Source of the DNA: Pedosphaera sp.
Lineage (GTDB): Bacteria; Verrucomicrobiota; Verrucomicrobiia; Limisphaerales; SXQI01
Length of the DNA stretch: 64,000 nucleotides
Assembly: GCA_025359965.1 (NCBI GenBank)
Contig: JANYDC010000007.1
Span: forward strand, 1 to 64,000
Reading direction: 5' to 3'
Of the stretch, positions 47,451-56,077 are shown piece after piece (position 1 is the first letter of the stretch; every line of letters starts with the position of its first letter). The translations under genes were made by a program, and so were the position numbers. Below the pieces are notes generated by a model. The model did no database searches and was not told the origin of the DNA. It worked only from the letters and a program-made list of their open reading frames with translations.

Positions 47451-48230
47451 TCAAAGACTGGAATCATTGATGGTTATGCCAGCATTCTGAGCGGGACTCA
47501 ACTGTCCACCTGGCAGAAAAACCACGCGGCGAAATGCATCAACCGGATAGTCCTCGGGCCCGGCCTCCTCCGGTTGCTTATCGGTGGCGAGTACGATCTC
47601 AACCCCGTTTGGAGGAGTGCTGTTCGTCCAACCAGCCAGCCACGTTGATCCATCCCAGTAGCGAAAACGGACAAACCGGACCATGTCAGCGAACGGCTCC
47701 GTTCTTTTGTTTGCTGATTCAGGTGGGTAGGGCGAGATATCCACTGAATTCGTGATCAGGTTCGATGAAAACGCAACTAGATCGAGGGGTTGTTCGATGC
47801 GGTCCAGACCAGTTATGGTCACATTGGTTCCGTTCGTGCCTATGAGGGTGAGGATTGATATTTGCACCAAGTCGGTAGGCTCTGTTGTCCCTGGCGCGGC
47901 GTTGGCTGGAAGCATGACTAGGGCTTGTTTCACGAAACGCAGCGAAGTTGAGTCGCCGGTAAATTCGTTCCCGATTTTGGTTTGGCGTTGAGCCGCGCGC
48001 AGGTCGCCGGCGAGGTGGTCCAAAACAAGGCGCATCGTCGAGAGTCGCTCTGATTCCCTCAGGATTTGCCCGCGGATATCCGCCGCTTGATGATAAAAAG
48101 TCATCGCGATGAGCAGCAGCGCCGTGGCAAGCCCGATAGCAAGGATGATTTCCACCAACGTAAACCCGGACCTTGCTCCGCGCCTGTTCCATCGGGCTGG
48201 GGATTGGGTTTTAGGGTTAGACGGAAGCAT
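47451..48230 (-). CDS. gspJ: GspJ-like minor pseudopilin
   Basis: The 259-aa protein has a canonical class III prepilin signal RRGARSG|FTLVEIILAIGLATALLLI after 22 residues, with Gly-1, Phe+1 and Glu+5. The C-terminal beta domain contains 'LRFVKQALVMLPA' and 'VRFRYWDGSTWLAGWTNS', the latter a hallmark of GspJ ('v.fry.dg..W...W'). It would assemble with GspI and GspK at the pseudopilus tip. Gaps to neighbours are 3 and 9 bp. Confidence 0.88.
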   Translation of the reverse strand: MLPSNPKTQSPARWNRRGARSGFTLVEIILAIGLATALLLIAMTFYHQAADIRGQILRESERLSTMRLVLDHLAGDLRAAQRQTKIGNEFTGDSTSLRFVKQALVMLPANAAPGTTEPTDLVQISILTLIGTNGTNVTITGLDRIEQPLDLVAFSSNLITNSVDISPYPPESANKRTEPFADMVRFVRFRYWDGSTWLAGWTNSTPPNGVEIVLATDKQPEEAGPEDYPVDAFRRVVFLPGGQLSPAQNAGITINDSSL

Positions 48231-48233
48231 TAC

Positions 48234-48680
48234 TTAAATTTGGGGAGTCGACGCCGGAGAATTGGTTAGGGAACCCGTTTTCAGTCTGACCACCTGTGCC
48301 ATGCGTTGAACGGTCGGTGATTTTTGATGACGGATCACCACCTCGATTCGGGTCAACCCTGTCACACCCCCACCTATTGTTTCTGTTGGCGTCAGAGCGG
48401 TCTCATAAGTCCAGTCCTGCGCGGGCGATTCAAGGGGGCGCGGGCTGTCCGCGCTGGCGGGACGGATTCCCAATTGGATCTCGGCCAGCACGCTCGCCGC
48501 AATATTCAAGGCCCGTGACCCCATTTTCTGGCGTTCCAAGCTCGCCATGGAGGCATTGAAGGCTGTGGTCACCACGGCTGCGGCAGCCACAAACAAGATT
48601 AAGGCGAGCAATACCTCAAGCAAAACCGCGGCTTCCAACGAGCCAAGCCGAAGGCCTCGAGGTGAATGAGAGATTCTCAT
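48234..48680 (-). CDS. gspI: GspI-like minor pseudopilin with degenerate cleavage site
   Basis: The 148-aa protein has an N-terminal hydrophobic pilin helix (AVLLEVLLALILFVAAAAVVTTAFNASM) followed by a GspI-like head with 'GLTRIEVVIRHQ' and 'VVRLKTG'. The prepilin site aligns as EA|AVLLEVLLA, so the residue before cleavage is Ala rather than Gly and +1 is Ala rather than Phe, while Glu+5 is kept. Its start overlaps the gspH stop by 4 bp. Gene order H-I-J-K supports the call. Confidence 0.82.
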   Translation of the reverse strand: MRISHSPRGLRLGSLEAAVLLEVLLALILFVAAAAVVTTAFNASMASLERQKMGSRALNIAASVLAEIQLGIRPASADSPRPLESPAQDWTYETALTPTETIGGGVTGLTRIEVVIRHQKSPTVQRMAQVVRLKTGSLTNSPASTPQI

Positions 48681-49438
48681 TGGGCACGCAACTCTTCCGC
48701 ATGGGCGGTTTCTGCTAATGTCGGAGCGGCCGCGTCTTCGGCAGCTTTCACACGATGACTTGACGCCCCGGTTAAACCTGAAAGTGTCACCACCGCGAGG
48801 CGCTTGTCCTCACCATTCGCCGAGCCGACAACAACCTCCACTGAATCGCTCGACCCATCTGGATAGCAGGTCAGCGTCTGGGTGCCGGTTGGGGCTCCGT
48901 CCATCAATTGTGATTCAACAGAGGGTGGAACCTGTGATGGGTTTGGCTGGACCTGCTGTTTGCGGTTGTTGGATTCCGGTAAATTAGCACGTGGTTGGCG
49001 GACTTCCCGAACACTCACCAGTTCGTTCACCTGGTCAATAAGCAGTTCCGCCCCTGGGAGTAGTTCAAACTTGCCTGGAGCCGCCAACGGATTTGCTTCC
49101 CAAAGGATTTGGACACCACTCGTTGAGTCCGTTTGATCTTGGTTTGTTGAGGTCGTTGCCCCCGCTTCGGATGGTGGACTGGAATCAAAAACAATCCGCA
49201 CCTGGCGTCCGGTGTTCCCCGCCTGTGCCCTGGCGTAACGGAAAAGAGTCTCCAAATGGGAGGCCCCCTCTTCGAGGCGTGCATGGCGGTCCAAGGAACC
49301 GAAGTTAATGACCACCGCACCAACCAATCCGAGCATAAGGCCAACCGTCAGCAGCAATTCAACCAAGGTGAATGCCGCCGAAGATTTTACCTGTCGAGAA
49401 CCTGTCTCGATCTTAATGCTTTTGGATTGATGATGCAC
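48677..49438 (-). CDS. gspH: GspH-like pseudopilin
   Basis: I place the start at the GTG at 49438 (253 aa), because longer in-frame starts would lie inside gspG; an upstream frame is open to 49603. The prepilin helix is SSAA|FTLVELLLTVGLMLGLVGAVV, with Glu+5 but Ala instead of the normally invariant Gly at -1. The head has GspH features such as 'HLETLFRYARAQAGNTGRQVRIVFD', and a long Gln/Pro/Ser-rich insertion (about 165-190). GspH is a minor pseudopilin near the tip of the pseudopilus. Confidence 0.8.
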   Translation of the reverse strand: MHHQSKSIKIETGSRQVKSSAAFTLVELLLTVGLMLGLVGAVVINFGSLDRHARLEEGASHLETLFRYARAQAGNTGRQVRIVFDSSPPSEAGATTSTNQDQTDSTSGVQILWEANPLAAPGKFELLPGAELLIDQVNELVSVREVRQPRANLPESNNRKQQVQPNPSQVPPSVESQLMDGAPTGTQTLTCYPDGSSDSVEVVVGSANGEDKRLAVVTLSGLTGASSHRVKAAEDAAAPTLAETAHAEELRAQ

Positions 49439-49448
49439 AAGCAGGTCA

Positions 49449-49973
49449 TTAATTAGGCTGACTGCCGGTCTGTGCTTCGCCCGGGCTCTTTCCGCCCAGT
49501 TTGATGTCGTCGTCGGTGTCCGGCTGTCCATCAGGGCCTGTGGAGAAAAGCTTGTAGGGCAGTCCGCCTGTTTTTTCGGTGTCGGCCCCAGCAGATGTGT
49601 CATTCAATTCGTAACGAACTTTGTGCCCCCATGGATCCTCAAGGCTCGTTCCTGGCTTGAGATAGGGTCCCTGCCACTTTTCCCCCATGCTTTCATTCTC
49701 AAATGCGGGCTTTCTTAGCAAAGCGTCGATTCCGCCTTCTTGTTCGGTGGGGTAATGGCTGAGGTTCAACCTATAGGTGTCCAAGGCGCTTCCGACCTGT
49801 TGGAGCATCAATTTGGTGGTGTTTTTTTCAGCGCCTTTTTGTTGGGGCAGCACAAATACCACCAGTGCCGCAGCCAGCATCAGAATGATGACAATGACGA
49901 GCAGGATTTCAATTAAAGTAAAGCCGGCCGCGCTGCGCCGCGGCAATCTTTTCGATGCAATCTGTAGTTTCAT
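49449..49973 (-). CDS. gspG: GspG major pseudopilin
   Basis: The 174-aa protein (ATG at 49973; an in-frame TTG lies at 49979) has the canonical prepilin site RRSAAG|FTLIEILLVIVIILMLAAALVVFV. The head carries GspG signatures: YRLNLSHYPTEQEGGIDALL, 'GPYLKPGTSLEDPWGHKVRY' and 'FSTGPDGQPDTDDDIKLG', the latter a calcium-binding loop. It forms the pseudopilus shaft that pushes substrates to the secretin. It is the first pseudopilin after gspF, with a 101-bp gap that shows no clear promoter. Confidence 0.95.
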   Translation of the reverse strand: MKLQIASKRLPRRSAAGFTLIEILLVIVIILMLAAALVVFVLPQQKGAEKNTTKLMLQQVGSALDTYRLNLSHYPTEQEGGIDALLRKPAFENESMGEKWQGPYLKPGTSLEDPWGHKVRYELNDTSAGADTEKTGGLPYKLFSTGPDGQPDTDDDIKLGGKSPGEAQTGSQPN

Positions 49974-50074
49974 AACCAATTATCCATTCTGACACTCAAT
50001 TGGAGCATCCAAACGACTCAAACAAGCCTCGGATTATTCAAAGAAACTTAATCGCGGCCAGCTCCGCGCCCGGC

Positions 50075-51277
50075 CTATTTTGAACCGAGAGCGCTTGCCA
50101 TGGTAAAAATCGGCAAAAGAAGCCCTAAAGCCAGAAACCCGATCCCCCCCGCCACAAGGCATAGAATAGCTGGTTCAATCAGCCTGACTGCCTGATCCAC
50201 CTGACGATTTGTGCGGCGTTCTACCGTGTCCGCGATCTGCACCAAGACCTTATCCAAATTGTTCGATTCTTCCGCCACCGCAATCATGGCTAAAATCTGC
50301 TCGGGGATGAACCGCCCCTTGGTCAATGGCTCGGAGAGGCGTTTTCCGTCCCGGACCGCCTCTGCCGCCTCTGCTATGTTGTCCGCCAGGATTTTTGAGC
50401 CGGTGGCGTCTTTGCTGATCTTCAAGGCATGCAACAATGGCACGCCGTTAGCCAGCATGGTTCCAAGGATTCGGCAGAAACGCGTGATGGCCAGCAGTCG
50501 TAAAGCCATGCCCACCACAGGGATCTTGAGCTGCCAGCGCTCGAGTTTGATGCGGGCTGTCGGGCTTTTGAGAACACTCATCACCCCGGCAACCACCGCG
50601 ACGATCCCGCCTAGAACCAAGTACCAGTACCCTCTCACCAAGTGGCTAAGGGCAAACATCAGCTCCGACGGCAGTGGCTTTTTGGCATTGGCCAACAACG
50701 GCTCGAACTTCGGCACAAAGAACATCAGCGCCAGAATCATGACAAGCGCCCCAAGACCCGATAGCAACGCTGGATAAATCAACGCTCCCATGACCTTGCT
50801 TCTCAGTTCCTCGAATCGTTCAATGAATCCGGAAAGGCTTCTTAGCACCTCCTCCATAAAAGCCGCGCGTTCACCGGCCTGAATCATGGCGGTATGCAAT
50901 GGGGGGAATACTTCCGGCCACTGGCGCAGGGTTTCTGTCAGGGATTTTCCATCCGCGACCTGCCCCCGAATCTCTTTTAGCAAGTCCCTCAAGTTGGTGC
51001 TTGGGGTGGATTTGATCAGGCTGTCCAGAGCGCGTAACAGTGGAACGCCCGACCCCAGCAAGTCTGCCAGTTGCCCGTAACAGGTCCCGAGGTCTGAATC
51101 TCTTACCTTCCGTTTCTTGTTCCTGTTTTGCTGTGTGGCGCCCTTGTCCCGGATCGTTACTGGAAAAAGACGTTTCTCTGCCATTGCTCTCAGGGCGGCT
51201 GACTCTGTGTCAGCCTCCAGCACCCCGGTGACGCGGGCCCCCGCCTCGGTCATTGCGATGTAATCAAATTTGGGCAT
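50075..51277 (-). CDS. gspF: GspF inner-membrane platform protein
   Basis: The 400-aa polytopic protein has two GspF/PilC domains (around 70-190 and 270-395) with three TM helices (near 165-190, 215-240 and 372-395). Signatures include LADLLGSGVPLLRALDSL and 'FCRILGTMLANGVPLLHALKISK' with 'NRQVDQAVRLIEPAIL' near the end. It anchors the GspE ATPase and assembles pseudopilins. It follows gspE with a 21-bp gap. Confidence 0.95.
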   Translation of the reverse strand: MPKFDYIAMTEAGARVTGVLEADTESAALRAMAEKRLFPVTIRDKGATQQNRNKKRKVRDSDLGTCYGQLADLLGSGVPLLRALDSLIKSTPSTNLRDLLKEIRGQVADGKSLTETLRQWPEVFPPLHTAMIQAGERAAFMEEVLRSLSGFIERFEELRSKVMGALIYPALLSGLGALVMILALMFFVPKFEPLLANAKKPLPSELMFALSHLVRGYWYLVLGGIVAVVAGVMSVLKSPTARIKLERWQLKIPVVGMALRLLAITRFCRILGTMLANGVPLLHALKISKDATGSKILADNIAEAAEAVRDGKRLSEPLTKGRFIPEQILAMIAVAEESNNLDKVLVQIADTVERRTNRQVDQAVRLIEPAILCLVAGGIGFLALGLLLPIFTMASALGSK

Positions 51278-51298
51278 GACTCAGAAAGAACGATGGCT

Positions 51299-52966
51299 TT
51301 AGAGCGCCGTGCAAAGCACAACCTCATCCGGCGTCGTGTGGCCTTGGCGTACTTTGATCCAGCCGTCTTCACGCAACAATCTGAGTCCGGACTCCCGTGC
51401 GGCAGCCACAATTTTAGGCGAAGGCGCGCGTTCGATGATCTTTTCCGCAATCACGTCCGTCATCACCATGAGTTCATAAAGGCCGGTTCGGCCGCGGTAA
51501 CCGGTATTGCGACAGTGGGCACAGCCCGTGCCGCGCGCCAGTTGCTCGCCCGGCTCAAGTTTTAAGTCGCGGGGAATCTCCGATGGCTCGGGAGTGTAGT
51601 AAACCTTGCACTTGGTGCAGATCCGCCGGACTAGCCGTTGAGCCATCGCGCCAATCATCGTGCTGCTGACAAGAAAAGGCTCCACTCCCATTTCGATCAG
51701 CCGCATTGCAGCCGAGGCTGCATCATTTGTGTGTAAAGTGGAGAGGACCAAGTGGCCGGTCATTGCTGCCTGGGTTGCAGCCCTTGCCGTTTCCAAATCT
51801 CGAATTTCACCGATCATCACCACATCCGGATCGTGACGCAGAATGGCGCGCAGTCCCTTCTCAAAAGTCATCCCCACTTGGTGATTCACAGGAATTTGAT
51901 TCACTCCTTGCAAATGATATTCCACGGGATCCTCAATCGTCAGCACCTTGATGCCCGGGCCTATAATGGCATTCAACGCCGCGTAAAGCGTGGTTGTCTT
52001 GCCCGCGCCGGTTGGCCCGGTCACCAGGAAAATTCCATGCGGACGGTCGATGATCGCCTTGAACATCGCGTAAGTCGTCTCGTCCATACCCAGCTGTTGC
52101 AGGGTGAACAGGACATTGGACTTGTCCAGCAGACGCATCACGACACCCTCGCCGAAAAGCATCGGGATAACGCTCACGCGAACATCGACCTGACGGCCGC
52201 CAACTTGAAACTTGATGCGCCCATCCTGAGGTATGCGGCGTTCGGCAATATTGAGGTTGGCCAGAATTTTGATTCGGCTGATGATTGCCGCCTGAAATCG
52301 ATGCATCTGAGGGGGGACAGAGGCCTCCTGGAGCACGCCGTCGATCCGGTAGCGAATCGAGATCTGGTGCTCATAGGGTTCAATATGAATATCTGAGGCG
52401 CGTTCGCTGACTGCTTCAATGATGATTTCATTGACCAGCTTGATAACGCTGGCCTCCTTCGCCATCTCGAGCAGATCCTCGCTTCCCTCCACCACTTCGC
52501 CCAATGCCCCATCCCCGGCTCCCACCATTTCATCAAGCGTGTCGCCGCCCAGACCGTAGTGCGATTTGATGACTTTCTCGATTTCCTCGCGCGATGCCAG
52601 CACCGGCTCAATTTCTAGCCCAGTGCTCAATCTAAGATCATCGAGAGCATAAAGATCGAAAGCATCGCTAGTGGCCACCCTTAGTGTTCCATTGATCCGC
52701 CCTATGGGAATCATCCGCTTGCGATAAACGATTTTTGCGGGCAGCGCGCGCAGGGTCTCCTGGGGTATGGTGAGATCGTCCAGTTTGACCAGGGGCAAAT
52801 GCAGATGCTCCGCCATCAGCTCCAGCATCTGATACTCCGTCAGAAATCCCAACTGAATGATGGCGCGATCAAGACGCAACCCCTCGGACTGATGCAACGC
52901 ATTGGCGTCATCAACCTGCTCGGCGGTCAGCAATTCTCGACTCAATAATAATTTCGCGATGTTCAT
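51299..52966 (-). CDS. gspE: GspE type II secretion ATPase
   Basis: The 555-aa ATPase has an N-terminal MshEN-type domain (LTAEQVDDANALHQSEGLRLDRAI...LPLVKLDDLTIP), Walker A GPTGAGKTTT near residue 320, the Asp box TIEDPVEY, Walker B MIGEIRDLETA and a His box 'AMTGHLVLSTLHTNDA'. A four-cysteine zinc site is formed by CTKCK...CAHCRNTGYRGRTGLYE. It powers pseudopilus assembly at the cytoplasmic face. It is the first gene of a nine-gene secretion operon, plus the lipoprotein gene, running down to 31007. Confidence 0.96.
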   Translation of the reverse strand: MNIAKLLLSRELLTAEQVDDANALHQSEGLRLDRAIIQLGFLTEYQMLELMAEHLHLPLVKLDDLTIPQETLRALPAKIVYRKRMIPIGRINGTLRVATSDAFDLYALDDLRLSTGLEIEPVLASREEIEKVIKSHYGLGGDTLDEMVGAGDGALGEVVEGSEDLLEMAKEASVIKLVNEIIIEAVSERASDIHIEPYEHQISIRYRIDGVLQEASVPPQMHRFQAAIISRIKILANLNIAERRIPQDGRIKFQVGGRQVDVRVSVIPMLFGEGVVMRLLDKSNVLFTLQQLGMDETTYAMFKAIIDRPHGIFLVTGPTGAGKTTTLYAALNAIIGPGIKVLTIEDPVEYHLQGVNQIPVNHQVGMTFEKGLRAILRHDPDVVMIGEIRDLETARAATQAAMTGHLVLSTLHTNDAASAAMRLIEMGVEPFLVSSTMIGAMAQRLVRRICTKCKVYYTPEPSEIPRDLKLEPGEQLARGTGCAHCRNTGYRGRTGLYELMVMTDVIAEKIIERAPSPKIVAAARESGLRLLREDGWIKVRQGHTTPDEVVLCTAL

Positions 52967-53314
52967 TCAACTTCAGGGGCGTTGCTCGGACTGCTTTTTG
53001 AGCGGATCCACCATTAACCAGAGTTTGACGGCCCGGATCAGCATTCCATTCGAGGAACTCTCGCAGGCGAATGGATTGTTTGATTGAGGCAAGTTATCAT
53101 GTACTGGGCCAAGCCCAAGCACCACCAACTTTATGGGTTCCCCGCCAGGCTGGCCTCATGCCGTCCATATCGAAGCATTGGGCTTTGCTGGAAGTAAATT
53201 ACCAATCGCAAGCCTTTGTCGTAAACCTCATTTGGCCAGCTTTGGGTTAATTCGGAGGAAGGCGCTCAACTTGCGCTCGTCTTGCGCTTACGATTGGTGG
53301 AGATTTAAAGGATC
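52967..53314. other. Divergent intergenic region between gspE and the sensor kinase
   Basis: The 348-bp gap must hold promoters for the secretion operon (minus) and the kinase gene (plus). I found no good -35/-10 pair and no GG-N10-GC element with TGGC on either strand. An AAAGG at 53307-53311 lies just before the kinase ATG. Confidence 0.4.
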
Positions 53315-56068
53315 ATGTTAGACCCAAAAGCCAGACGACCTAGGGTTATCACCGCGCTGATCGTGAGCGCGATGGCGGCTTTGTTGGCGGTATTAATGTT
53401 GGGGTCGCAAAGGTCCGTGTCCTCACTGTCAGTCCGGGCCAGCTATGATTCGTTGCACTTTCTTTCCGGTCCTGACAGGGCGCGCGTCATCGAATCTCCA
53501 GTTGCCATTGTCTATCTGGATTTGAACTCATATGTGGATCGAGGGTTGAATCCCGCCCAACCGTTTCCTCGCGATATTCACGCCCAACTTCTTAAACGTC
53601 TCACCACCGCTGGAGCTCGCGCTGTCGTGTTCGATATTATATTTACCGATGCTGGACCCAGCCTGGTCGCAGACGACGACTTCGCGCAAGCCATTCGATC
53701 CAACGGGCGCGTGATTCTAGCTGGCGATTTCAATGGTCAACAGAGTTACGGCGGGAGTGTGGAGGGGGAATGGGCGCGACTGACATCTATCTCGCCTCCC
53801 TACCCCAAGTTCATGGAGGCCGCAGCGGGTTGGGGATTTGCCTCTCAACGTATTGATGATGACTTCGGAGTTCGTCGTCATTTCTCCGGACTTCCAAGTG
53901 GTGAGTCCACCTTGGCTTGGTCCACCGCAAGGTTGCTGGGCCTAACCAACGCAACTTCCAAATTAGCCACGGGTGAAGCAGGCCGATGGTGGATTCGTTA
54001 CTATGGGCCTCCGCTGACGATTCCACATTTGTCCTATGAACAAGCACTGGATCCCGCCGGAGTTTCCGATGAATTTTTTCGAGGTAAGACGGTTTTTCTG
54101 GGCGGAAGGTCTATGACGCAATTACTCGGAGGTCGTCCGGATGAGTTTAGAAGTCCGTTCCACAGCTGGTCCAACAAGCAATTGTTTAATCCTGGAGTCG
54201 AAGTCCATGCCACCCAGTTGATTAACCTCGTTCGCGGGGATTGGCTTGCCCGCCTTTCTTCAGGATCGGAGGCATTTTGGTTCACTCTGTTTGCGCTTCT
54301 TGGTTCCAGTCTGTTTTGGCTCCGGCCCGTGCCCGCCACGGCTGTGGCTTTAGGCGCGGGAGCGGCGGGCGTGGGATTGGCAATTTTTGCATTTGGTCGC
54401 GGTCTTTTCCTGCCTTGGCTCATCCCTGTAGCCGCGCAATTGCCACTTCTTCTGGGCGGCTCGATTCTTTTTAATTCAGTGGAGTGGTATCGGACCCGTC
54501 GGATGATGCAGACCGCAAAAAGAATAGCCGACGAGAAGATTCGTGAACAGGCCGCCCTGATCGATAAGGCGCATGACGCGATTTTGGTCCAAAGTTTGAG
54601 TGGCCTCTTGGTATACGCGAATCCGAGCGCGATTCGGCTTTATGGCTGGACTCTAGTGGACTTCCAAACGACCGATGCACTTCAGCGGCTTTTCTCTGCT
54701 GACAGCGTGGCTGCGCTCCAAGCCCGGAAAAACGCCTTGGCCCAAGGGGAATGGAACGGAGAATTGCGGCTCCAAACGCAAACAGGCAAATGCGTGACGG
54801 TGGCCAGCCGATGGACCTTGATTTGCGACGAACACCAAGAGCCCAAGTCGCTTCTGATGATGAGCAGTGACATCACGGAGCAAAAGGAGCTCGAGGCACA
54901 ATTCTTGCGGACGCAGCGGATGAATACCATCGGCTCGCTTGCCGGAGGCATGGCGCACGATTTGAACAATGCCCTGGCTCCAATACTTATGGGGGTCCAA
55001 CTGCTTCGCCGGAAACAGCCCGATGAGGAATCCGAGCGTCTGCTTTCGGTTGTTGAGAATAACACCCATCGAAGCGCCGATATGGTGCGGCAGGTGCTTC
55101 TCTTCGCGCGGGGCAGGGGAAGTGACACGGAGATGCTGGCGATGGGGCCGATCGTGCGAGAATTAGAGAAAATCGTGCGCGAAACCTTTCCCAAGAAAAT
55201 AAACATTGAGGTGTTCCTCCCCGACGACCTCTGGCCCGTTCGTGGCAATGCCACTCAGCTTTACCAGCTCTTGCTCAATCTTTGCGTCAACGCGCGGGAC
55301 GCAATGACCTCGGGGGGATTGCTGTCTTTGGCGGCGGACAACGTCGAGCTGACGGCCGAGGAGGCGGAACAAATGCCCGACGGCAGCCTCGGAGCTTATG
55401 TTTCCCTCATGGTTTCAGACACCGGTGAAGGGATGACGCCCGAAATCAAGGCCCGAATTTTTGAACCCTTTTTCAGCACCAAGGGGCAGGGGGAAGGAAC
55501 TGGAATCGGCCTCGCAACAGTGTCGAGGATTGTTAAATCCCACAATGGTCTTTTGCGTTTGGAAAGTGATCCGGGTAAAGGCTCCACCTTTGAGGTGCTC
55601 CTGCCTCGAGCCGTGATTGAGAAGGATTTGGCTCCGCCGGTCTCGCATGTTCCGATCATGCGAGGCAGTAATCAGCTTATTCTGATCGCTGACGATGAAG
55701 TGGCTTTTCGGCAACTCGTTTCCGACGGACTTCTCGCTAACGGTTACAGGGTGCTCCAGGCAGCGAACGGAACCGAGGCAGTCGATTGTTTTCGCAAACA
55801 CTCCTCAGAAATTCATCTCCTTATTACGGATGGCGAAATGCCGGTTATGGGCGGGGCTGAGGTGATTCGTGAAATTCGCGCCGGCGCAACACATTTACCG
55901 GTGATTTATACAAGTGCTGAAACAAAGGATATTCCAGCGACTCCATCCGGCCATGCCATCCGGTTTCTGCCGAAGCCTTTTGCCCTTGATGAATTGCTCC
56001 ATGCCCTTGCCGCAGAGTTGGAGGAATCCAAGCCGCCCTTGGCAAAGTCCCTAGTGGAGTTATCCTAG
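53315..56068 (+). CDS. CHASE2 hybrid sensor histidine kinase
   Basis: The 917-aa membrane kinase has a first TM helix (12-30), a periplasmic CHASE2 domain (about 35-310, with PVAIVYLDLNSY, FPRDIHAQLLKRLTTAGARAVVFDIIF and VEVHATQLINLVRGDWL), three TM helices (about 320-390), a PAS domain (415-525), a HisKA with phospho-acceptor His548 in GGMAHDLNNALAP, a HATPase_c (N, G1 'VSDTGEGMTPEI', G2 'GEGTGIGLATV') and a C-terminal receiver with Asp839 in LLITDGEMPVM. It lies 9 bp before the sigma-54 regulator gene and is surely its partner. The stimulus is periplasmic or envelope-related (inference from CHASE2). Confidence 0.93.
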   Translation: MLDPKARRPRVITALIVSAMAALLAVLMLGSQRSVSSLSVRASYDSLHFLSGPDRARVIESPVAIVYLDLNSYVDRGLNPAQPFPRDIHAQLLKRLTTAGARAVVFDIIFTDAGPSLVADDDFAQAIRSNGRVILAGDFNGQQSYGGSVEGEWARLTSISPPYPKFMEAAAGWGFASQRIDDDFGVRRHFSGLPSGESTLAWSTARLLGLTNATSKLATGEAGRWWIRYYGPPLTIPHLSYEQALDPAGVSDEFFRGKTVFLGGRSMTQLLGGRPDEFRSPFHSWSNKQLFNPGVEVHATQLINLVRGDWLARLSSGSEAFWFTLFALLGSSLFWLRPVPATAVALGAGAAGVGLAIFAFGRGLFLPWLIPVAAQLPLLLGGSILFNSVEWYRTRRMMQTAKRIADEKIREQAALIDKAHDAILVQSLSGLLVYANPSAIRLYGWTLVDFQTTDALQRLFSADSVAALQARKNALAQGEWNGELRLQTQTGKCVTVASRWTLICDEHQEPKSLLMMSSDITEQKELEAQFLRTQRMNTIGSLAGGMAHDLNNALAPILMGVQLLRRKQPDEESERLLSVVENNTHRSADMVRQVLLFARGRGSDTEMLAMGPIVRELEKIVRETFPKKINIEVFLPDDLWPVRGNATQLYQLLLNLCVNARDAMTSGGLLSLAADNVELTAEEAEQMPDGSLGAYVSLMVSDTGEGMTPEIKARIFEPFFSTKGQGEGTGIGLATVSRIVKSHNGLLRLESDPGKGSTFEVLLPRAVIEKDLAPPVSHVPIMRGSNQLILIADDEVAFRQLVSDGLLANGYRVLQAANGTEAVDCFRKHSSEIHLLITDGEMPVMGGAEVIREIRAGATHLPVIYTSAETKDIPATPSGHAIRFLPKPFALDELLHALAAELEESKPPLAKSLVELS

Positions 56069-56077
56069 GGTTGAATC

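Noticed and set aside
31007-52966. Type IV pilus locus instead of type II secretion
   Set aside because: The H-I-J-K pseudopilin order, GspG calcium-loop head and GspK-type protein indicate type II secretion. No PilT-like retraction ATPase is present.
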